IMG/VR virus record: IMGVR_UViG_3300032326_002475 | Location: 1-64,000 of that record | Direction: 5' to 3' (one strand) | DNA: 64,000 bases | Source: a virus | Shown here: in pieces, positions 26,375 to 35,582 of the stretch | Position numbering within the stretch: position 1 is the first letter of the stretch | How the letters are laid out: the number at the start of each line of letters is the position of its first letter | Program-made: the position numbers and the translations under genes | Notes under the pieces: generated by a model | What the model saw: the letters and a program-made list of their open reading frames with translations, nothing else | Told to the model about the DNA's origin: nothing | Databases searched by the model: none

Positions 26375-27375
26375 TAGAAACTATTTCCATGAATTCCAAT
26401 ACCAAAAGTATTGTATTCTTTTTCTAAATTAGATTTTTGCTCTTTAAATGATGCATTGTTATGATCTTGCAAAGTATAAGGAATCTGATTTCTATTTAAG
26501 TTTGCTTCTAGTGATATATTTTCATCAATCAATAATGGTGTTTTGGATATCTCAGAGCTTGGATACACATTTGCATTGGTATCAGGATTTATTCCATCGT
26601 TAATTGTAGGTTCATTGTAACCTGAAGAGCCTCTATGGTCCTGGTTAGCTTGATTTGCTGTATCTAGGTATTTATTTAATCCTGGAAATCCATCGTCACC
26701 TGATAGTAAAGGATAATTACCTTCTTGATATTGTTTAAATCTTTTATCATCTATTGGATTTCTATTTTCTAAATCTTCAGGATGCTCTTTTGTAATTTTT
26801 CCACGAGATCCTATTGTGTCAGAAATCCTTAAGTTATTTGTATTTGAATAATGAATTCTTTCAGGAGCTTTAGGTACGGGAAGTTCATTCTCAAAGTCAA
26901 ATATTTGATTAGGTTTATATTTATGTTTTTTTGACGCTTCTAAACTTTGCTCAATAGTTCTATAATGCACAGGATTTTTTTTAGTATTCTTGTTTATGAA
27001 ATCTACACTATTTTCTTCAATACTTTTAGCTTCTTCTTGTAATGATAGTGTGTAATCGTGTAATTGTTTTCTGTGCTTTGCCTTGAGTCTAGCAATTGGA
27101 TCGTCTAATAGATAAGGTAAATTTTCTTGCTCAACATCATTCTTGTGAAATTTAAGTAAGTGAGCTTCAATAGATAATTCTGACTGATCCTCGTCTTGAC
27201 GTACTTTCTCAAGAATTTTATTAAAAGGATCCTCATTCTCATAAATATTAACACCACTACCGCCTCTGCTTTTGCCACTTAAGCCAAAAGGAGCATTCCC
27301 AGGAGAAAAAGGTGACGGTTGATATCCTCCGCCTACTCCTCCAAATCCAGAAGCTGTTTTAATATTCTTAGACAT
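26374..27375 (-). CDS. Unidentified head-module protein
   Basis: A 333-residue protein next to the large terminase gene. It has a Gly-rich N-terminus (GFGGVGGGYQPSPFSPG) and a long, Asn- and Lys-rich, probably disordered body with only one likely helix (LKAKHRKQLHDYTLSLQEEAKS, about residues 93-114). No cysteines or catalytic motifs are seen. It overlaps the next gene by one base. Likely a structural or packaging accessory protein, by position only. Confidence 0.5.
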   Translation of the reverse strand: MSKNIKTASGFGGVGGGYQPSPFSPGNAPFGLSGKSRGGSGVNIYENEDPFNKILEKVRQDEDQSELSIEAHLLKFHKNDVEQENLPYLLDDPIARLKAKHRKQLHDYTLSLQEEAKSIEENSVDFINKNTKKNPVHYRTIEQSLEASKKHKYKPNQIFDFENELPVPKAPERIHYSNTNNLRISDTIGSRGKITKEHPEDLENRNPIDDKRFKQYQEGNYPLLSGDDGFPGLNKYLDTANQANQDHRGSSGYNEPTINDGINPDTNANVYPSSEISKTPLLIDENISLEANLNRNQIPYTLQDHNNASFKEQKSNLEKEYNTFGIGIHGNSF

Positions 27376-27398
27376 AGCTATTATTTTCTTATATAAAA

Positions 27399-29522
27399 TT
27401 ATCTAAACCTTCCACTGAGATTTACTAATTTTGAGCTTGGAAGTCTAGACATAATCTTTGATGTTGTGCACTCATATGAAACTGCTGCTACTGCATCACA
27501 AATGTCATCTTTATAACCTTTGAGCGCTTCAATATAGAATCTTTTGCCTTTCCATATTTTTTGAAGATATTGAAATTGAATTTTTGCTTCTTGAACTTCA
27601 TTGAGATCTATTTTTTTGCCTGACGCATCTTCGTTAAATCCAGAAGAAAGATCGTACACATCAATTCTGTCTTCTCTAATCAATTGTGAAAGTTCAGAAT
27701 AAATCTTTTCTTTATATTCTTTATTAAATTGTCTCTCTACAATAGGTACCCCACGAGCTTGCAGTTTGATAACAGATGTTTGTGAATTCCACTGGTCAAT
27801 ACTAACTTGCTTAAATCTAAATTTAGCATGTAAACTAATGACATACTCTTCAACTTCTCTTTCAGATACGGGTTGATTTTTAGACATAGGATTCCAGAAA
27901 TGGATATGGTCAATAACAACCCTTTTTAATGGTTTAAAGTCTGGGCCAATGCTGTTATATATACTTTCTGCATGAGCTACTACTAAAGCATAATAATCAG
28001 ATGTTCTTGCTGGATCTAAGTGACAATAATATTCATAAAGGCCATCAGACTTTTCTTTTCTAGGAACCATTGACATAGAACTGAACATTCTTTGAATATC
28101 ATCTGGAGAAAACATTGGATCTGAAGAAGCAGCTCCAAATTCAGCTCCATATTGCATTTGAAATTCAACTGGGTTCTTCTTTTTCTCGCCTTCAAGATAT
28201 TCTTTATCAATGTTAGGATTTGATAGCCAAGTAGGCATTCTCATGATTAATGTTGATGGATCATCTAATCTATTTTCATGCAAATCATAAAGTAATCCAA
28301 GTGGGCCTTTTGGGTTTGAAAGCATCATAATTTTGCCGTCTCTACCAAATGTAGCTAACGATGGCTTCAAATCATTATAAAGGGCATAATCAACGCCAGA
28401 ATCAGGGCTATCGCCAGCCATAGCAGCAATCTCGTCCATAATGATGCACCAACAAGTAAGACCAACAAGGCCTGATGCACTACTAGAACCACATTTAAGA
28501 ACAAGAGAGCCTGAAAATGGATTCATACCTTGATTTATTCTGCGATCATTTTCTCTTCTATCATTTTCAGTATAGAATCTCATTTCAAGCTCATTATCTT
28601 TACCGATATATGGCTGAAAGAATGGAGAAGACAAAACAGTATTCTTTATTTTTGCAAAGATAGCATTTTTAGCCTGTTCTTCATTTTTAGCTACATTGAG
28701 AAGTGTGATCTGATCAAATTCCATCAAACCATATCTTGCTTGAGGATGACCCATTGCAATTAGTCTATATAGCTCATACAGGGCAATAGCTGAAACAAGG
28801 AACGATTTTCCTGAACGTCTTCCAAGAACTAGAACAAGCTCTTGAAATTTAAATCTTTTTTCACATTTATCAAGAATTTGCTTTCTTACTTTTTGATCTA
28901 ACTCTTCTGCAAAAAATAAGTCTCTCTCACATTGATAATTTTCAATAATTGGTCTTTGGGAGAGTTCGTTGATTATTCTCTCTGCATCAGGGTTAGTTGC
29001 TTCTTCTTTAGCAACTCTGTATCTTTCTTGTTTAACATCATCTGGTAATTTATTACATATAAGACATGGAGAATTTTCAACTGTAAAAAGAGGCTTTATA
29101 AATTTGCCTTCTTTTCTTTTCTTCATCACATCTATTTCATTTTTGCTTATATGTTCCCAAACACAACCTTTACAAGAAGTTCTTTCTTCTTGCGGTACAT
29201 CATTAAAAAATATATTTGTATTGCCTTCTTGCCCCATATAGAAACATTTTAATATAAGTCTCTGCCAGGGGTGGGGTTTAAGATTACAAAAGAATGGATG
29301 CTCAATAAAAGTTACAATGTCTACAATTTGATCTGGATTAAATCTAGTTTTTTCAGGAGTAACTGGAGGAGATACTTCTGTTCTTGTTTGAGGAATGATT
29401 TCATCTTCAAAATCAGCAGCATATTCTGAATCTTTAAAAAGCTCAGTAACATTATTAGCTTGCTGCAAAAGTTGTGTCTTATAGTCTATATGATTTTGTT
29501 TTGCAGTATTTATTTTTCTCAT
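27399..29522 (-). CDS. terL: Large terminase subunit
   Basis: A 707-residue packaging motor. The ATPase domain shows a Walker A LVLGRRSGKSFL and a Walker B with CIIMDEIAAM, followed by a coupling motif around IMMLSNPKG. The nuclease domain has an early acidic residue in YYCHLDPARTSD and a distal one in GYKDDICDAVAA, with ERQFNKEYKEKI between. The N-terminus carries a possible zinc site (CKGCVWE and CLICNKLP) that is not usual in T4 gp17. It is immediately followed upstream by a methyltransferase and the probable small subunit. Function is ATP-driven DNA translocation into the prohead and cutting. Confidence 0.93.
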   Translation of the reverse strand: MRKINTAKQNHIDYKTQLLQQANNVTELFKDSEYAADFEDEIIPQTRTEVSPPVTPEKTRFNPDQIVDIVTFIEHPFFCNLKPHPWQRLILKCFYMGQEGNTNIFFNDVPQEERTSCKGCVWEHISKNEIDVMKKRKEGKFIKPLFTVENSPCLICNKLPDDVKQERYRVAKEEATNPDAERIINELSQRPIIENYQCERDLFFAEELDQKVRKQILDKCEKRFKFQELVLVLGRRSGKSFLVSAIALYELYRLIAMGHPQARYGLMEFDQITLLNVAKNEEQAKNAIFAKIKNTVLSSPFFQPYIGKDNELEMRFYTENDRRENDRRINQGMNPFSGSLVLKCGSSSASGLVGLTCWCIIMDEIAAMAGDSPDSGVDYALYNDLKPSLATFGRDGKIMMLSNPKGPLGLLYDLHENRLDDPSTLIMRMPTWLSNPNIDKEYLEGEKKKNPVEFQMQYGAEFGAASSDPMFSPDDIQRMFSSMSMVPRKEKSDGLYEYYCHLDPARTSDYYALVVAHAESIYNSIGPDFKPLKRVVIDHIHFWNPMSKNQPVSEREVEEYVISLHAKFRFKQVSIDQWNSQTSVIKLQARGVPIVERQFNKEYKEKIYSELSQLIREDRIDVYDLSSGFNEDASGKKIDLNEVQEAKIQFQYLQKIWKGKRFYIEALKGYKDDICDAVAAVSYECTTSKIMSRLPSSKLVNLSGRFR

Positions 29523-30283
29523 TATTTATAACAAGTCAAGTAGATCCAATATTTATGAATATACTCTTCATAAGAATTTTGTATTGAATAATCTACTTTC
29601 TTAAATCCTATCTTAAAAAGATCATCAAATAGGTTATTAGGATCTGTCACCCTAACATCATATTCCCCATGAGAGCCAGAAGCATTGTAAACATTGTCAT
29701 AATAACCTGCTACAGGAAGCTGACTAGGAAATATTCCAACTTGGCTCTTCATTCTTACAAACCAGTGATTTGGAAATGCTCTTTCTTTCAAGTTCTCTCC
29801 AAAGCCCATTTGAAAAGTGAAAACACCATCTGTTTTCATTACTCTATAAATTTCTTTAAGTAACTCTAACCTAAATTTATGAATTGGAATGTGTTGAAAT
29901 ACTAGAGTAGATATTACAAAGTCAAAAGATTCATCATTAAACTTTTTAAGATTTCTGCCTGAGGTTTTATGAAAGTGATATTTAGAGTCTTGAAAATTTT
30001 TGATATTTTCATCAATATTTTTTTTACTTAAATCAACACCATGTAGTTCTTTCCAGTTTGCTAGACCATCAAGATTCTTTAGATTTCTTCCTCTAGATGT
30101 GCCAAAATCAAGGGCAGATTTATCTTCCCATTTTTCAGGTTCAGAAGAAATAGGCTTTAATAAAATATCCCAATACAAGGGATTTAAGTCGTGTCTGTCA
30201 TAATCTGAAGTGCCAAATGATGTTTCTTCATATAACATTTCTAAATATTGACTCAATTCATCGTTATCAAGGCTAAAAAACAT
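29522..30283 (-). CDS. SAM-dependent methyltransferase (family 11-like)
   Basis: A 253-residue class I methyltransferase inserted between the two terminase genes. Motif I is SALDFGTSRGRN, the acidic strand end LHGVDLSKKN, and the post-motif FDFVISTLVFQHIPIHK is typical of family 11. Overlaps with both neighbours (TAATG and a shared base) place it in the packaging operon, where it looks like a moron gene. Substrate unknown; no DNA-target recognition domain is visible, so DNA methylation is less likely than modification of a small molecule, glycan or protein. Confidence 0.75.
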   Translation of the reverse strand: MFFSLDNDELSQYLEMLYEETSFGTSDYDRHDLNPLYWDILLKPISSEPEKWEDKSALDFGTSRGRNLKNLDGLANWKELHGVDLSKKNIDENIKNFQDSKYHFHKTSGRNLKKFNDESFDFVISTLVFQHIPIHKFRLELLKEIYRVMKTDGVFTFQMGFGENLKERAFPNHWFVRMKSQVGIFPSQLPVAGYYDNVYNASGSHGEYDVRVTDPNNLFDDLFKIGFKKVDYSIQNSYEEYIHKYWIYLTCYK

Positions 30284-30957
30284 TAGTTATCCTGTTGAAT
30301 TTTTTGGCGTAAGAATTGGATTTCATCTCTAATTCTTTTTTTATCAGCTTCTGTTTCCATATCATTATGAAGTTTAGAAAGAATTTCAAAAATGTTGATA
30401 GCATAAATTCCAGCATTATCTCTAGTTTCCTTAAGATAAAGAATCTTTGAAATTAATTTTTCAACCATAGCAGCACGTCTTAATTTAAGATCATTGTTTT
30501 TACTACAGTCCATTCCTCTAACATCATCTAATTCTACAAGTAAAGCAGTTAGTGCAAGTTGTTGCTCTCTGAAAATCCAAGGTGTAATTAATTCTTCTCT
30601 TTGCTCATAGTTTTTAAGACCAGACGTTGAAATTTTCTTGAAATCACAATGCTGCTCCATATGAGTGTTAACTTGCATCCAGTTCAGTTTAGCATCAAAA
30701 TGTTTAGCAAAAAAAGTAATTACTGATTGAACTTTTCTGCCATTGTCTAAAAAAACATGCTCAGCTAAATCTCTAAATGGGGATGTGCAAATGGTACATC
30801 TAGGTTCAAGAAATTGAGGATATGAAATATCACTCATATTATCTTGTGGCAAAGGAATTAGGGGAAGCTCTCCTTCTTTTAAGTGAGCAAACATCCGAGA
30901 AGGCTTCTTTGGATCGTTTACTATGAGAGAATCAACTTTACTTTTGTTATCTTCCAT
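30283..30957 (-). CDS. Probable small terminase subunit
   Basis: A 224-residue protein directly upstream of the large terminase region. Residues about 55-110 contain a zinc/HTH-like pattern: CTICTSPFRDLAEHVFLDNG, then ITFFAKHF and NTHMEQHCDF, with two Cys and His residues placed as in a C..C...H..H unit. The latter half is helical and charged (LRRAAMVEKLISKILYLKE), suited to oligomerisation. That plan, DNA-binding start plus oligomerising helix, fits a small terminase that recognises packaging DNA. No direct family match was made. A TATAAC box lies 7 bases before the ATG. Confidence 0.5.
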   Translation of the reverse strand: MEDNKSKVDSLIVNDPKKPSRMFAHLKEGELPLIPLPQDNMSDISYPQFLEPRCTICTSPFRDLAEHVFLDNGRKVQSVITFFAKHFDAKLNWMQVNTHMEQHCDFKKISTSGLKNYEQREELITPWIFREQQLALTALLVELDDVRGMDCSKNNDLKLRRAAMVEKLISKILYLKETRDNAGIYAINIFEILSKLHNDMETEADKKRIRDEIQFLRQKIQQDN

Positions 30958-30964
30958 TTAATGT

Positions 30965-30970
30965 GTTATA
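30965..30970 (-). promoter_or_regulatory. TATAAC -10-like box, leaderless type
   Basis: TATAAC on the minus strand lies 7 bases before the ATG at 30957 and directly past a terminator hairpin, so it is a fresh start of transcription for the packaging genes. No Shine-Dalgarno sequence is visible. Confidence 0.4.
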
Positions 30971-30977
30971 CAAGCAA

Positions 30978-31002
30978 AACAAGCCGCAAAATGCGGCTTG
31001 TT
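30978..31002 (-). terminator. Hairpin terminator
   Basis: A perfect 11-base stem (30978-30988 with 30992-31002) and a 3-base loop, followed on the minus strand by TTGCTTG. It closes the transcript of the gene ending at 31023. Confidence 0.8.
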
Positions 31003-31022
31003 CAATTGTCCAGTTTTATAGA

Positions 31023-31778
31023 TTAGTCTCTTAAGGCTCTCTTAAGTCTAGCATAGGGGGAGATGCTATCAGCTGCAGAAACCATGTATTCATCTGCCAA
31101 GCCAAAATAAGCATAGTTGCCTTCAATAAACTTTTGGCTTGATGAAGTTGCATTATTAAGATCAACTTCTGCAGTTCCTTTTCTCATAGAAACTACTACT
31201 TTTGAATTACTCTTAGCTTCTACTACAGCATTTTCTGTTTGGGATTTAAGTACAGAATTTAATAAAGCCTCTTCTACCCATGGCTTCAATTCTTTGTGTA
31301 AAGCAGTTCTCATGGATTCATTATCTTTAGCCATTTGAACAAGCTTAAGCCAGCTTTCAACACCCTTGCTGTCAGTTTTTACAATTGAGTGCTCACCAAG
31401 TGTAAGCTTCTTGACAAATTCCTTTGCAGAAAATTTTTCGAGTGTCTTCTCAATGATTGGAGAACAATCTGAATATTTAGTTGGGACAACTGCAACTTCA
31501 ATTGCTTGTTTTGCAATTGTGCCTTCATTGTTATCAAAAAGCTTAGATGCAACTCTATTAGCAACTTCTAAATCATAGTTATCTGCTGCTAAAAGTTCAA
31601 CTACTTCTGATTTATCAAAACCTTGATTTTTATATTTTTGAGCTTGTGAACTGGCTACTACAAAAACGCCATCACTATGTGAGCGTAATTCATTTCTCCA
31701 GTTATAAATCATGTCATCGGATAAGTTATTTTCAGCCACTGTGACAATCCCCTTTAAAGAAATAAAACCCCTAGACAT
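31023..31778 (-). CDS. Unidentified head-module protein
   Basis: A 251-residue protein flanked by a terminator and by the sigma factor gene. It is mostly helical and polar, with no cysteines in a metal pattern and no catalytic motif. The C-terminus (YAYFGLADEYMVSAADSISPYARLKRALRD) is better ordered, as in several structural proteins of this module. Its codon use is more G+C-rich than that of the sigma gene. I cannot assign a function. Confidence 0.5.
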   Translation of the reverse strand: MSRGFISLKGIVTVAENNLSDDMIYNWRNELRSHSDGVFVVASSQAQKYKNQGFDKSEVVELLAADNYDLEVANRVASKLFDNNEGTIAKQAIEVAVVPTKYSDCSPIIEKTLEKFSAKEFVKKLTLGEHSIVKTDSKGVESWLKLVQMAKDNESMRTALHKELKPWVEEALLNSVLKSQTENAVVEAKSNSKVVVSMRKGTAEVDLNNATSSSQKFIEGNYAYFGLADEYMVSAADSISPYARLKRALRD

Positions 31779-31862
31779 AGTTTTAGCGTCTTAGAGGTTT
31801 TTGTGGAACATAATAACATAATACAAAAATTTTAAAAATATATTCCAACAACTTTGATATTA

Positions 31863-32426
31863 CTAATCAAATAAGAAGTCTTCACCTAAAATTGATTTTA
31901 ATTGCTCAAGTGCCTTTGACAATCTTTTAGAAAAAGCTCCTTGAGTAATTCCAAGTATTTCAGCTGCTTCTGTTTGACTATACTGTTCAAAAAAGTAAAG
32001 CTGAATTATGTCTGATTCATTCTCGTTAAGTAGTTTCATAGCGTTCTGCAATGAAATGATTGTGTCTATTTTATTGAAAGGGTCATAGGAAACTTCTTCT
32101 GAAAAGTGATTCTGTATCCTATCTTCTTCTTTTATGTATTTTTCAGTAACATGTCTAAATAAGTTTATATCAATTCTAGTAGATATAAAATAGGAAAAAT
32201 ATGTGAGTTCTGGATCATATTGTTTGACAATTTTTTGAAGAACAAATAGTGATTCTTCAAACATATCTTCTCTGTGAACGGATAATCTTGGCTCTTTGAT
32301 GATACATCTCTTGATAGATGCGTAAAGCAAAGGTTTATAAAATCCAAAAAGTTCAAAGAGTGCATCTGTATCACCTGACTTAGTCTTTATAACTAAGTCA
32401 TTTATTTGTCCATATTTATCATCCAT
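31863..32426 (-). CDS. Sigma-70 family RNA polymerase sigma factor
   Basis: A 187-residue sigma factor of ECF-like size. Region 2 is recognisable around FEESLFVLQKIVKQYDPELTYFSYFIS (residues about 55-82), and region 4 is a clear HTH at ESDIIQLYFFEQYSQTEAAEILGITQGAFSKRL (about 135-168). It would redirect host RNA polymerase to phage promoters, perhaps the late head genes immediately downstream. The next upstream gene is clamp-loader-like. A TATAAA box lies 6 bases before the ATG. The family call is firm; the promoter set is unknown. Confidence 0.85.
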   Translation of the reverse strand: MDDKYGQINDLVIKTKSGDTDALFELFGFYKPLLYASIKRCIIKEPRLSVHREDMFEESLFVLQKIVKQYDPELTYFSYFISTRIDINLFRHVTEKYIKEEDRIQNHFSEEVSYDPFNKIDTIISLQNAMKLLNENESDIIQLYFFEQYSQTEAAEILGITQGAFSKRLSKALEQLKSILGEDFLFD

Positions 32427-32432
32427 AACTTA

Positions 32433-32438
32433 TTTATA
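32433..32438 (-). promoter_or_regulatory. TATAAA -10 box, leaderless type, before sigma gene
   Basis: TATAAA on the minus strand lies 6 bases before the ATG at 32426. A TTGCAA element with an 18-base spacer could be the -35. No Shine-Dalgarno sequence is present. Confidence 0.45.
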
Positions 32439-33429
32439 CATTTGCCAATTTATTAATTGCAATCATATTAGCTACATCTGACTCGCCATATAGTCTTGCC
32501 TCTCCTATATGATCTGTAACTAAAGATATCATTTCACTTAGTTGTTTAGTTGATAAATTGTTTTCATTTAGAGCAATCTTTATTCTTATGGGATTGTGAT
32601 TTTTAGGTTGAAAATTAGTTACTTCATAATTTTCTGACAGATATTTACCACCTAAATCTCTAAGCTCTAATATTTCTTGAACTTTGTCAGGGGAATATAT
32701 CCTATTTTTTTGACACTCTGAAATGACAAGTAAAAAATAAAGCTGTTGAAGTAATATCAGAAAAAATCCTTGAGTTGTAAATTCTTCAAGCACCTTTTGT
32801 AAATTAGAATTGATATATGAAACATCACGATTAAATAACTTTTTGAAATATTCAAAAATATCATGCTCAACGTTAAACTTTGAATTACTAAAATGTTCAA
32901 CAGTAATATTTGAGCTTATAATGCTGACTTTGTCTATTTCCTTAAAAAGTAAATCAATATCATAATACAAAACTTCTTTCTTAGATGTTTTGTTTTTGAC
33001 TTTTATAATCGGACAATTAAGTAGCACCCAATCAATGCATTTACTATCAAAATTTACTTTGAACTTTTCAGCATACTTATAAAGAAGGTTTCTAAGTACA
33101 TTAAAATCTCCAAACACAGGATATAGAGCAGAATATATGTTATTGCTCTTCTTTATCTTTTGTATTAATGAAGATCTGCCATCATATCCATCATCATCAA
33201 AAAGCAATATGTGCTTATCGATTTTCTTGTCTATAAAATAAGAAATCTTCTTGATAGTTTCTGTATTTGGGTTGTCGTAAAGATATATATTATTAAGATC
33301 AAAAAATGGAGAGTAGCTTGCTAATTGTTTGTCTATATTATCTACAAAGATAAAATTAGCATCTGGAAATGACTCTTTAATTTGAGACATGTAAAGATAT
33401 CTTGATCCATAATAAATTCTAGGTAACAT
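32434..33429 (-). CDS. DNA polymerase III delta-like clamp-loader subunit
   Basis: A 331-residue protein between the sigma factor and beta-clamp genes. The N-terminal two thirds have the look of HolA: no Walker A, a strand-turn HILLFDDDGYDGRSSLIQKI, and a central region of alternating helices. The C-terminal stretch with a leucine-rich helix (FFLILLQQLYFLLVIS) and RYGES-like acid patches matches the collar domain. Delta opens the clamp ring and contacts DnaX. Sequence similarity is weak, so the call leans on the neighbours: beta clamp adjacent, DnaX 2.5 kb away. GGAG precedes the start at 33429. Confidence 0.55.
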   Translation of the reverse strand: MLPRIYYGSRYLYMSQIKESFPDANFIFVDNIDKQLASYSPFFDLNNIYLYDNPNTETIKKISYFIDKKIDKHILLFDDDGYDGRSSLIQKIKKSNNIYSALYPVFGDFNVLRNLLYKYAEKFKVNFDSKCIDWVLLNCPIIKVKNKTSKKEVLYYDIDLLFKEIDKVSIISSNITVEHFSNSKFNVEHDIFEYFKKLFNRDVSYINSNLQKVLEEFTTQGFFLILLQQLYFLLVISECQKNRIYSPDKVQEILELRDLGGKYLSENYEVTNFQPKNHNPIRIKIALNENNLSTKQLSEMISLVTDHIGEARLYGESDVANMIAINKLANV

Positions 33430-33430
33430 A

Positions 33431-34552
33431 TTACTCCATAGGAAACATAATATGATTGAAATTCATATCATGTAATACACAAATAGTGTATCCATTGTAG
33501 TCATTGAAGGCAAGAGTAATTTGCTCAAGATTTACTATTTCAAGAGCCTTGATAAAGTGATTTATTAGATATGAAACATCAATAGAATCAACAGCTTCAT
33601 CTAACAAGATCTTGTCAGCAACAGCACCCTTATCGTCTCTTGAACTTGAGATTATTAATTCATTCCCATTTGTTCTTAAGTTAAACGTATGTGAGCTTGT
33701 AATGTTTGATATAAATCTCAAGGACTTTATGACTTGATTTTTATCAATCGTAAAAGAAGTGACATGCTTAGACTCATCAAAAAACTTATTAAATGAATTG
33801 TATACGCTTTGATAAGAATTGTTTTCTAAGCTAGTGACAAAGATATTATTTTGCCACTTAATTATCAATTTATTCTTGAAAATGCAATAAGTATAAGCTT
33901 CATCTTTATTTAAGAAGTTAAGCAGTAATTCAGCTTGGTTTTTAGCAATCAAATATGACTGTTCATTAGAGAATCTAGAGCCAAATATTGAAATCCTATG
34001 TTTGTCTGATGATTGAGAATTAAACTCTCCGTCTTTAAGAAAAAACATAATAGATGAATAAGGATGTTCATCAAAATCTGGCGCACATGAAAAGGCAGAA
34101 AATTTAATCAGATTAATTAAGTTTTCAACGTCTAGTTTCTTAAACTTTATATCTTCACTTAAGAAAAATATGCTATTGAGTATTTCATCAAAATTATTAG
34201 CTTGCAAAGTACTAAGGGCAACTCTAGTCTTCTTATTTCCAAATACGAGTTGATTTTCTTCATTTGCAAAAACAAATTGAATTTCATCAGCTGGGAAATT
34301 AGAAAAAGCGTTATTAAATAAATTTGATTCAACTCCAAAATTATAGAATTCATCTTGAAAGTCACACAAATATAGCATTGATGAACTTATGGAATTTGAA
34401 GAATATACATAAATTTTATTTTGAAGGCAATAAAATACTAATGAATCACTTGCAATAGCTTTGTTTTCATTGAGAGTAATTTTATTCTTAGATATCTTGT
34501 TAAGTAATTGTACTTTTGAAAGATGCTCAGTTTTGTTCAGCTTAAATTTCAA
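33431..34552 (-). CDS. dnaN: DNA polymerase III beta sliding clamp
   Basis: A 373-residue beta-clamp protein. The order of three similar domains and the landmark FSAFSCAPDFDEHPYSSIMFF, followed by SSDKHRISIFG, corresponds to the 'S.D..RP.L.GI' and 'TDGHRL' segments of bacterial beta. The C-terminus HIMFPME matches the end 'YVIMPMR' that contacts partner proteins. It would tether the phage DnaE to the template. It overlaps the PurA/PurZ-like gene by 4 bases (ATGA). Confidence 0.85.
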   Translation of the reverse strand: MKFKLNKTEHLSKVQLLNKISKNKITLNENKAIASDSLVFYCLQNKIYVYSSNSISSSMLYLCDFQDEFYNFGVESNLFNNAFSNFPADEIQFVFANEENQLVFGNKKTRVALSTLQANNFDEILNSIFFLSEDIKFKKLDVENLINLIKFSAFSCAPDFDEHPYSSIMFFLKDGEFNSQSSDKHRISIFGSRFSNEQSYLIAKNQAELLLNFLNKDEAYTYCIFKNKLIIKWQNNIFVTSLENNSYQSVYNSFNKFFDESKHVTSFTIDKNQVIKSLRFISNITSSHTFNLRTNGNELIISSSRDDKGAVADKILLDEAVDSIDVSYLINHFIKALEIVNLEQITLAFNDYNGYTICVLHDMNFNHIMFPME

Positions 34553-35544
34553 TGCAGTTGTCCTTGGAATTCTACTTCAACACCTGGATTGTATCGTGTA
34601 ATGTGATTGATAATCTTAAGCATAAAAGTGCCTTCATCAGAGCATACATTTAATATGTCATCCTGATAAAAATTCCATCCATCATTGACCTGATCAAGAA
34701 CATCCATTTTATTGACAATAAGCTTAGTTATGCCGTTCATTTGACAAGCTGTAGTTACTTCATCAATATTCAGCCAATCTATTTGTCTTGGTCGCCCTGT
34801 AGTGGCTCCGTATTCTTGACCAATCTCACGCAGTTGTTCAAATCTATTGTCGTCTTTTTGGTATCCTTTAGCTCCAACATAGGTAGAATAACACTTGATA
34901 ACCCCGACAACATCCCGTACTTGCTTATAATTGAAACCATTGTTTAGAACTGCTCCTACTCCAGTATTTGAAGAAGTTACGTAAGGATAATCACCAAAGT
35001 CAATGTCAAGCCAATATCCTTGAGCACCTTCAGCTAAAAACTTCTTTGGTGATGAGTGAATAAGACTGTGCATGTCAACAAGATAATTTTGTAGCTCATC
35101 GATATCTTCTGCACGTAAGCCTGCACGAGCCACTTTGTCTCTGTAACAAGGGCCATTTCCAGTGCGTGTTGTTCCAATCTTTGTATCTTTGGAATCTTCT
35201 ACTATATGATTTTTTGTTATGATATGTGCATTTTTAGCTATTTTAAGGATTGATGTGTCAAACCCAAATCCTTCAAGATACTCAAGTTCTTCAAATAACT
35301 TTTCCGTATTGATAACACAACCATTACCAATGACACTAGGAATGCCATGCAAAATACCACAAGGAACCATGTGTGTAACAATTTTCTCTCCATTGAGGTA
35401 AATTGTATGACCAGCATTGCCTCCACCATTAAAGCGGACAACGTAGTCATACTCACCAGATGCAGCCATTTGATTGGCTATTTTTCCCTTACCCTCATCG
35501 CCATACTGCATACCGATAACTACATCAACAATTGAAGTTTCCAT
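34549..35544 (-). CDS. Adenylosuccinate synthetase-family protein (PurA/PurZ-like)
   Basis: A 331-residue protein (start at ATG 35544; TTG two codons earlier is the alternative). It shows the family's GTP and IMP-site motifs: IGMQYGDEGKGKI (Asp16, Lys19), NGGGNAGHT (His46), GTTRTGNGPCYRDKVARAG, and EYGATTGRPRQIDW. At about 331 residues it is shorter than bacterial PurA (about 430) and near the length of phage PurZ. PurZ makes the precursor of 2-aminoadenine DNA. The Asp retained in GDEGKGK (Ser in PurZ sequences I recall) points to PurA or a PurZ0-like variant. No DatZ or MazZ gene is seen in this window. Confidence 0.8.
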   Translation of the reverse strand: METSIVDVVIGMQYGDEGKGKIANQMAASGEYDYVVRFNGGGNAGHTIYLNGEKIVTHMVPCGILHGIPSVIGNGCVINTEKLFEELEYLEGFGFDTSILKIAKNAHIITKNHIVEDSKDTKIGTTRTGNGPCYRDKVARAGLRAEDIDELQNYLVDMHSLIHSSPKKFLAEGAQGYWLDIDFGDYPYVTSSNTGVGAVLNNGFNYKQVRDVVGVIKCYSTYVGAKGYQKDDNRFEQLREIGQEYGATTGRPRQIDWLNIDEVTTACQMNGITKLIVNKMDVLDQVNDGWNFYQDDILNVCSDEGTFMLKIINHITRYNPGVEVEFQGQLH

Positions 35545-35550
35545 ATGCAA

Positions 35551-35570
35551 ATCTTACTACATTGTAAGAT
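35551..35570. repeat. Short inverted repeat before the PurA/PurZ-like gene
   Basis: A 7-base inverted repeat (35551-35557 with 35564-35570) with a 6-base loop. It lies 7 bases upstream of the ATG and could act as an operator or fold over the start. Function unknown. Confidence 0.35.
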
Positions 35571-35582
35571 CTTTAGCAAGAG

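Noticed and set aside
13485-31825. ACATAATAACAT-like strings near 13490 and 31805
   Set aside because: They appear on opposite strands, are short and AT-rich, and are not clearly tied to a gene start.
31779-31862. Promoter between the sigma gene and the gene starting at 31778
   Set aside because: The 84-base AT-rich gap must hold a start signal, but no box combination stands out over background.
34549-35544. Firm PurZ (Z-genome) claim
   Set aside because: The catalytic Asp is retained and no DatZ, MazZ or DpoZ gene is visible, so the family name PurA/PurZ-like is as far as the sequence allows.
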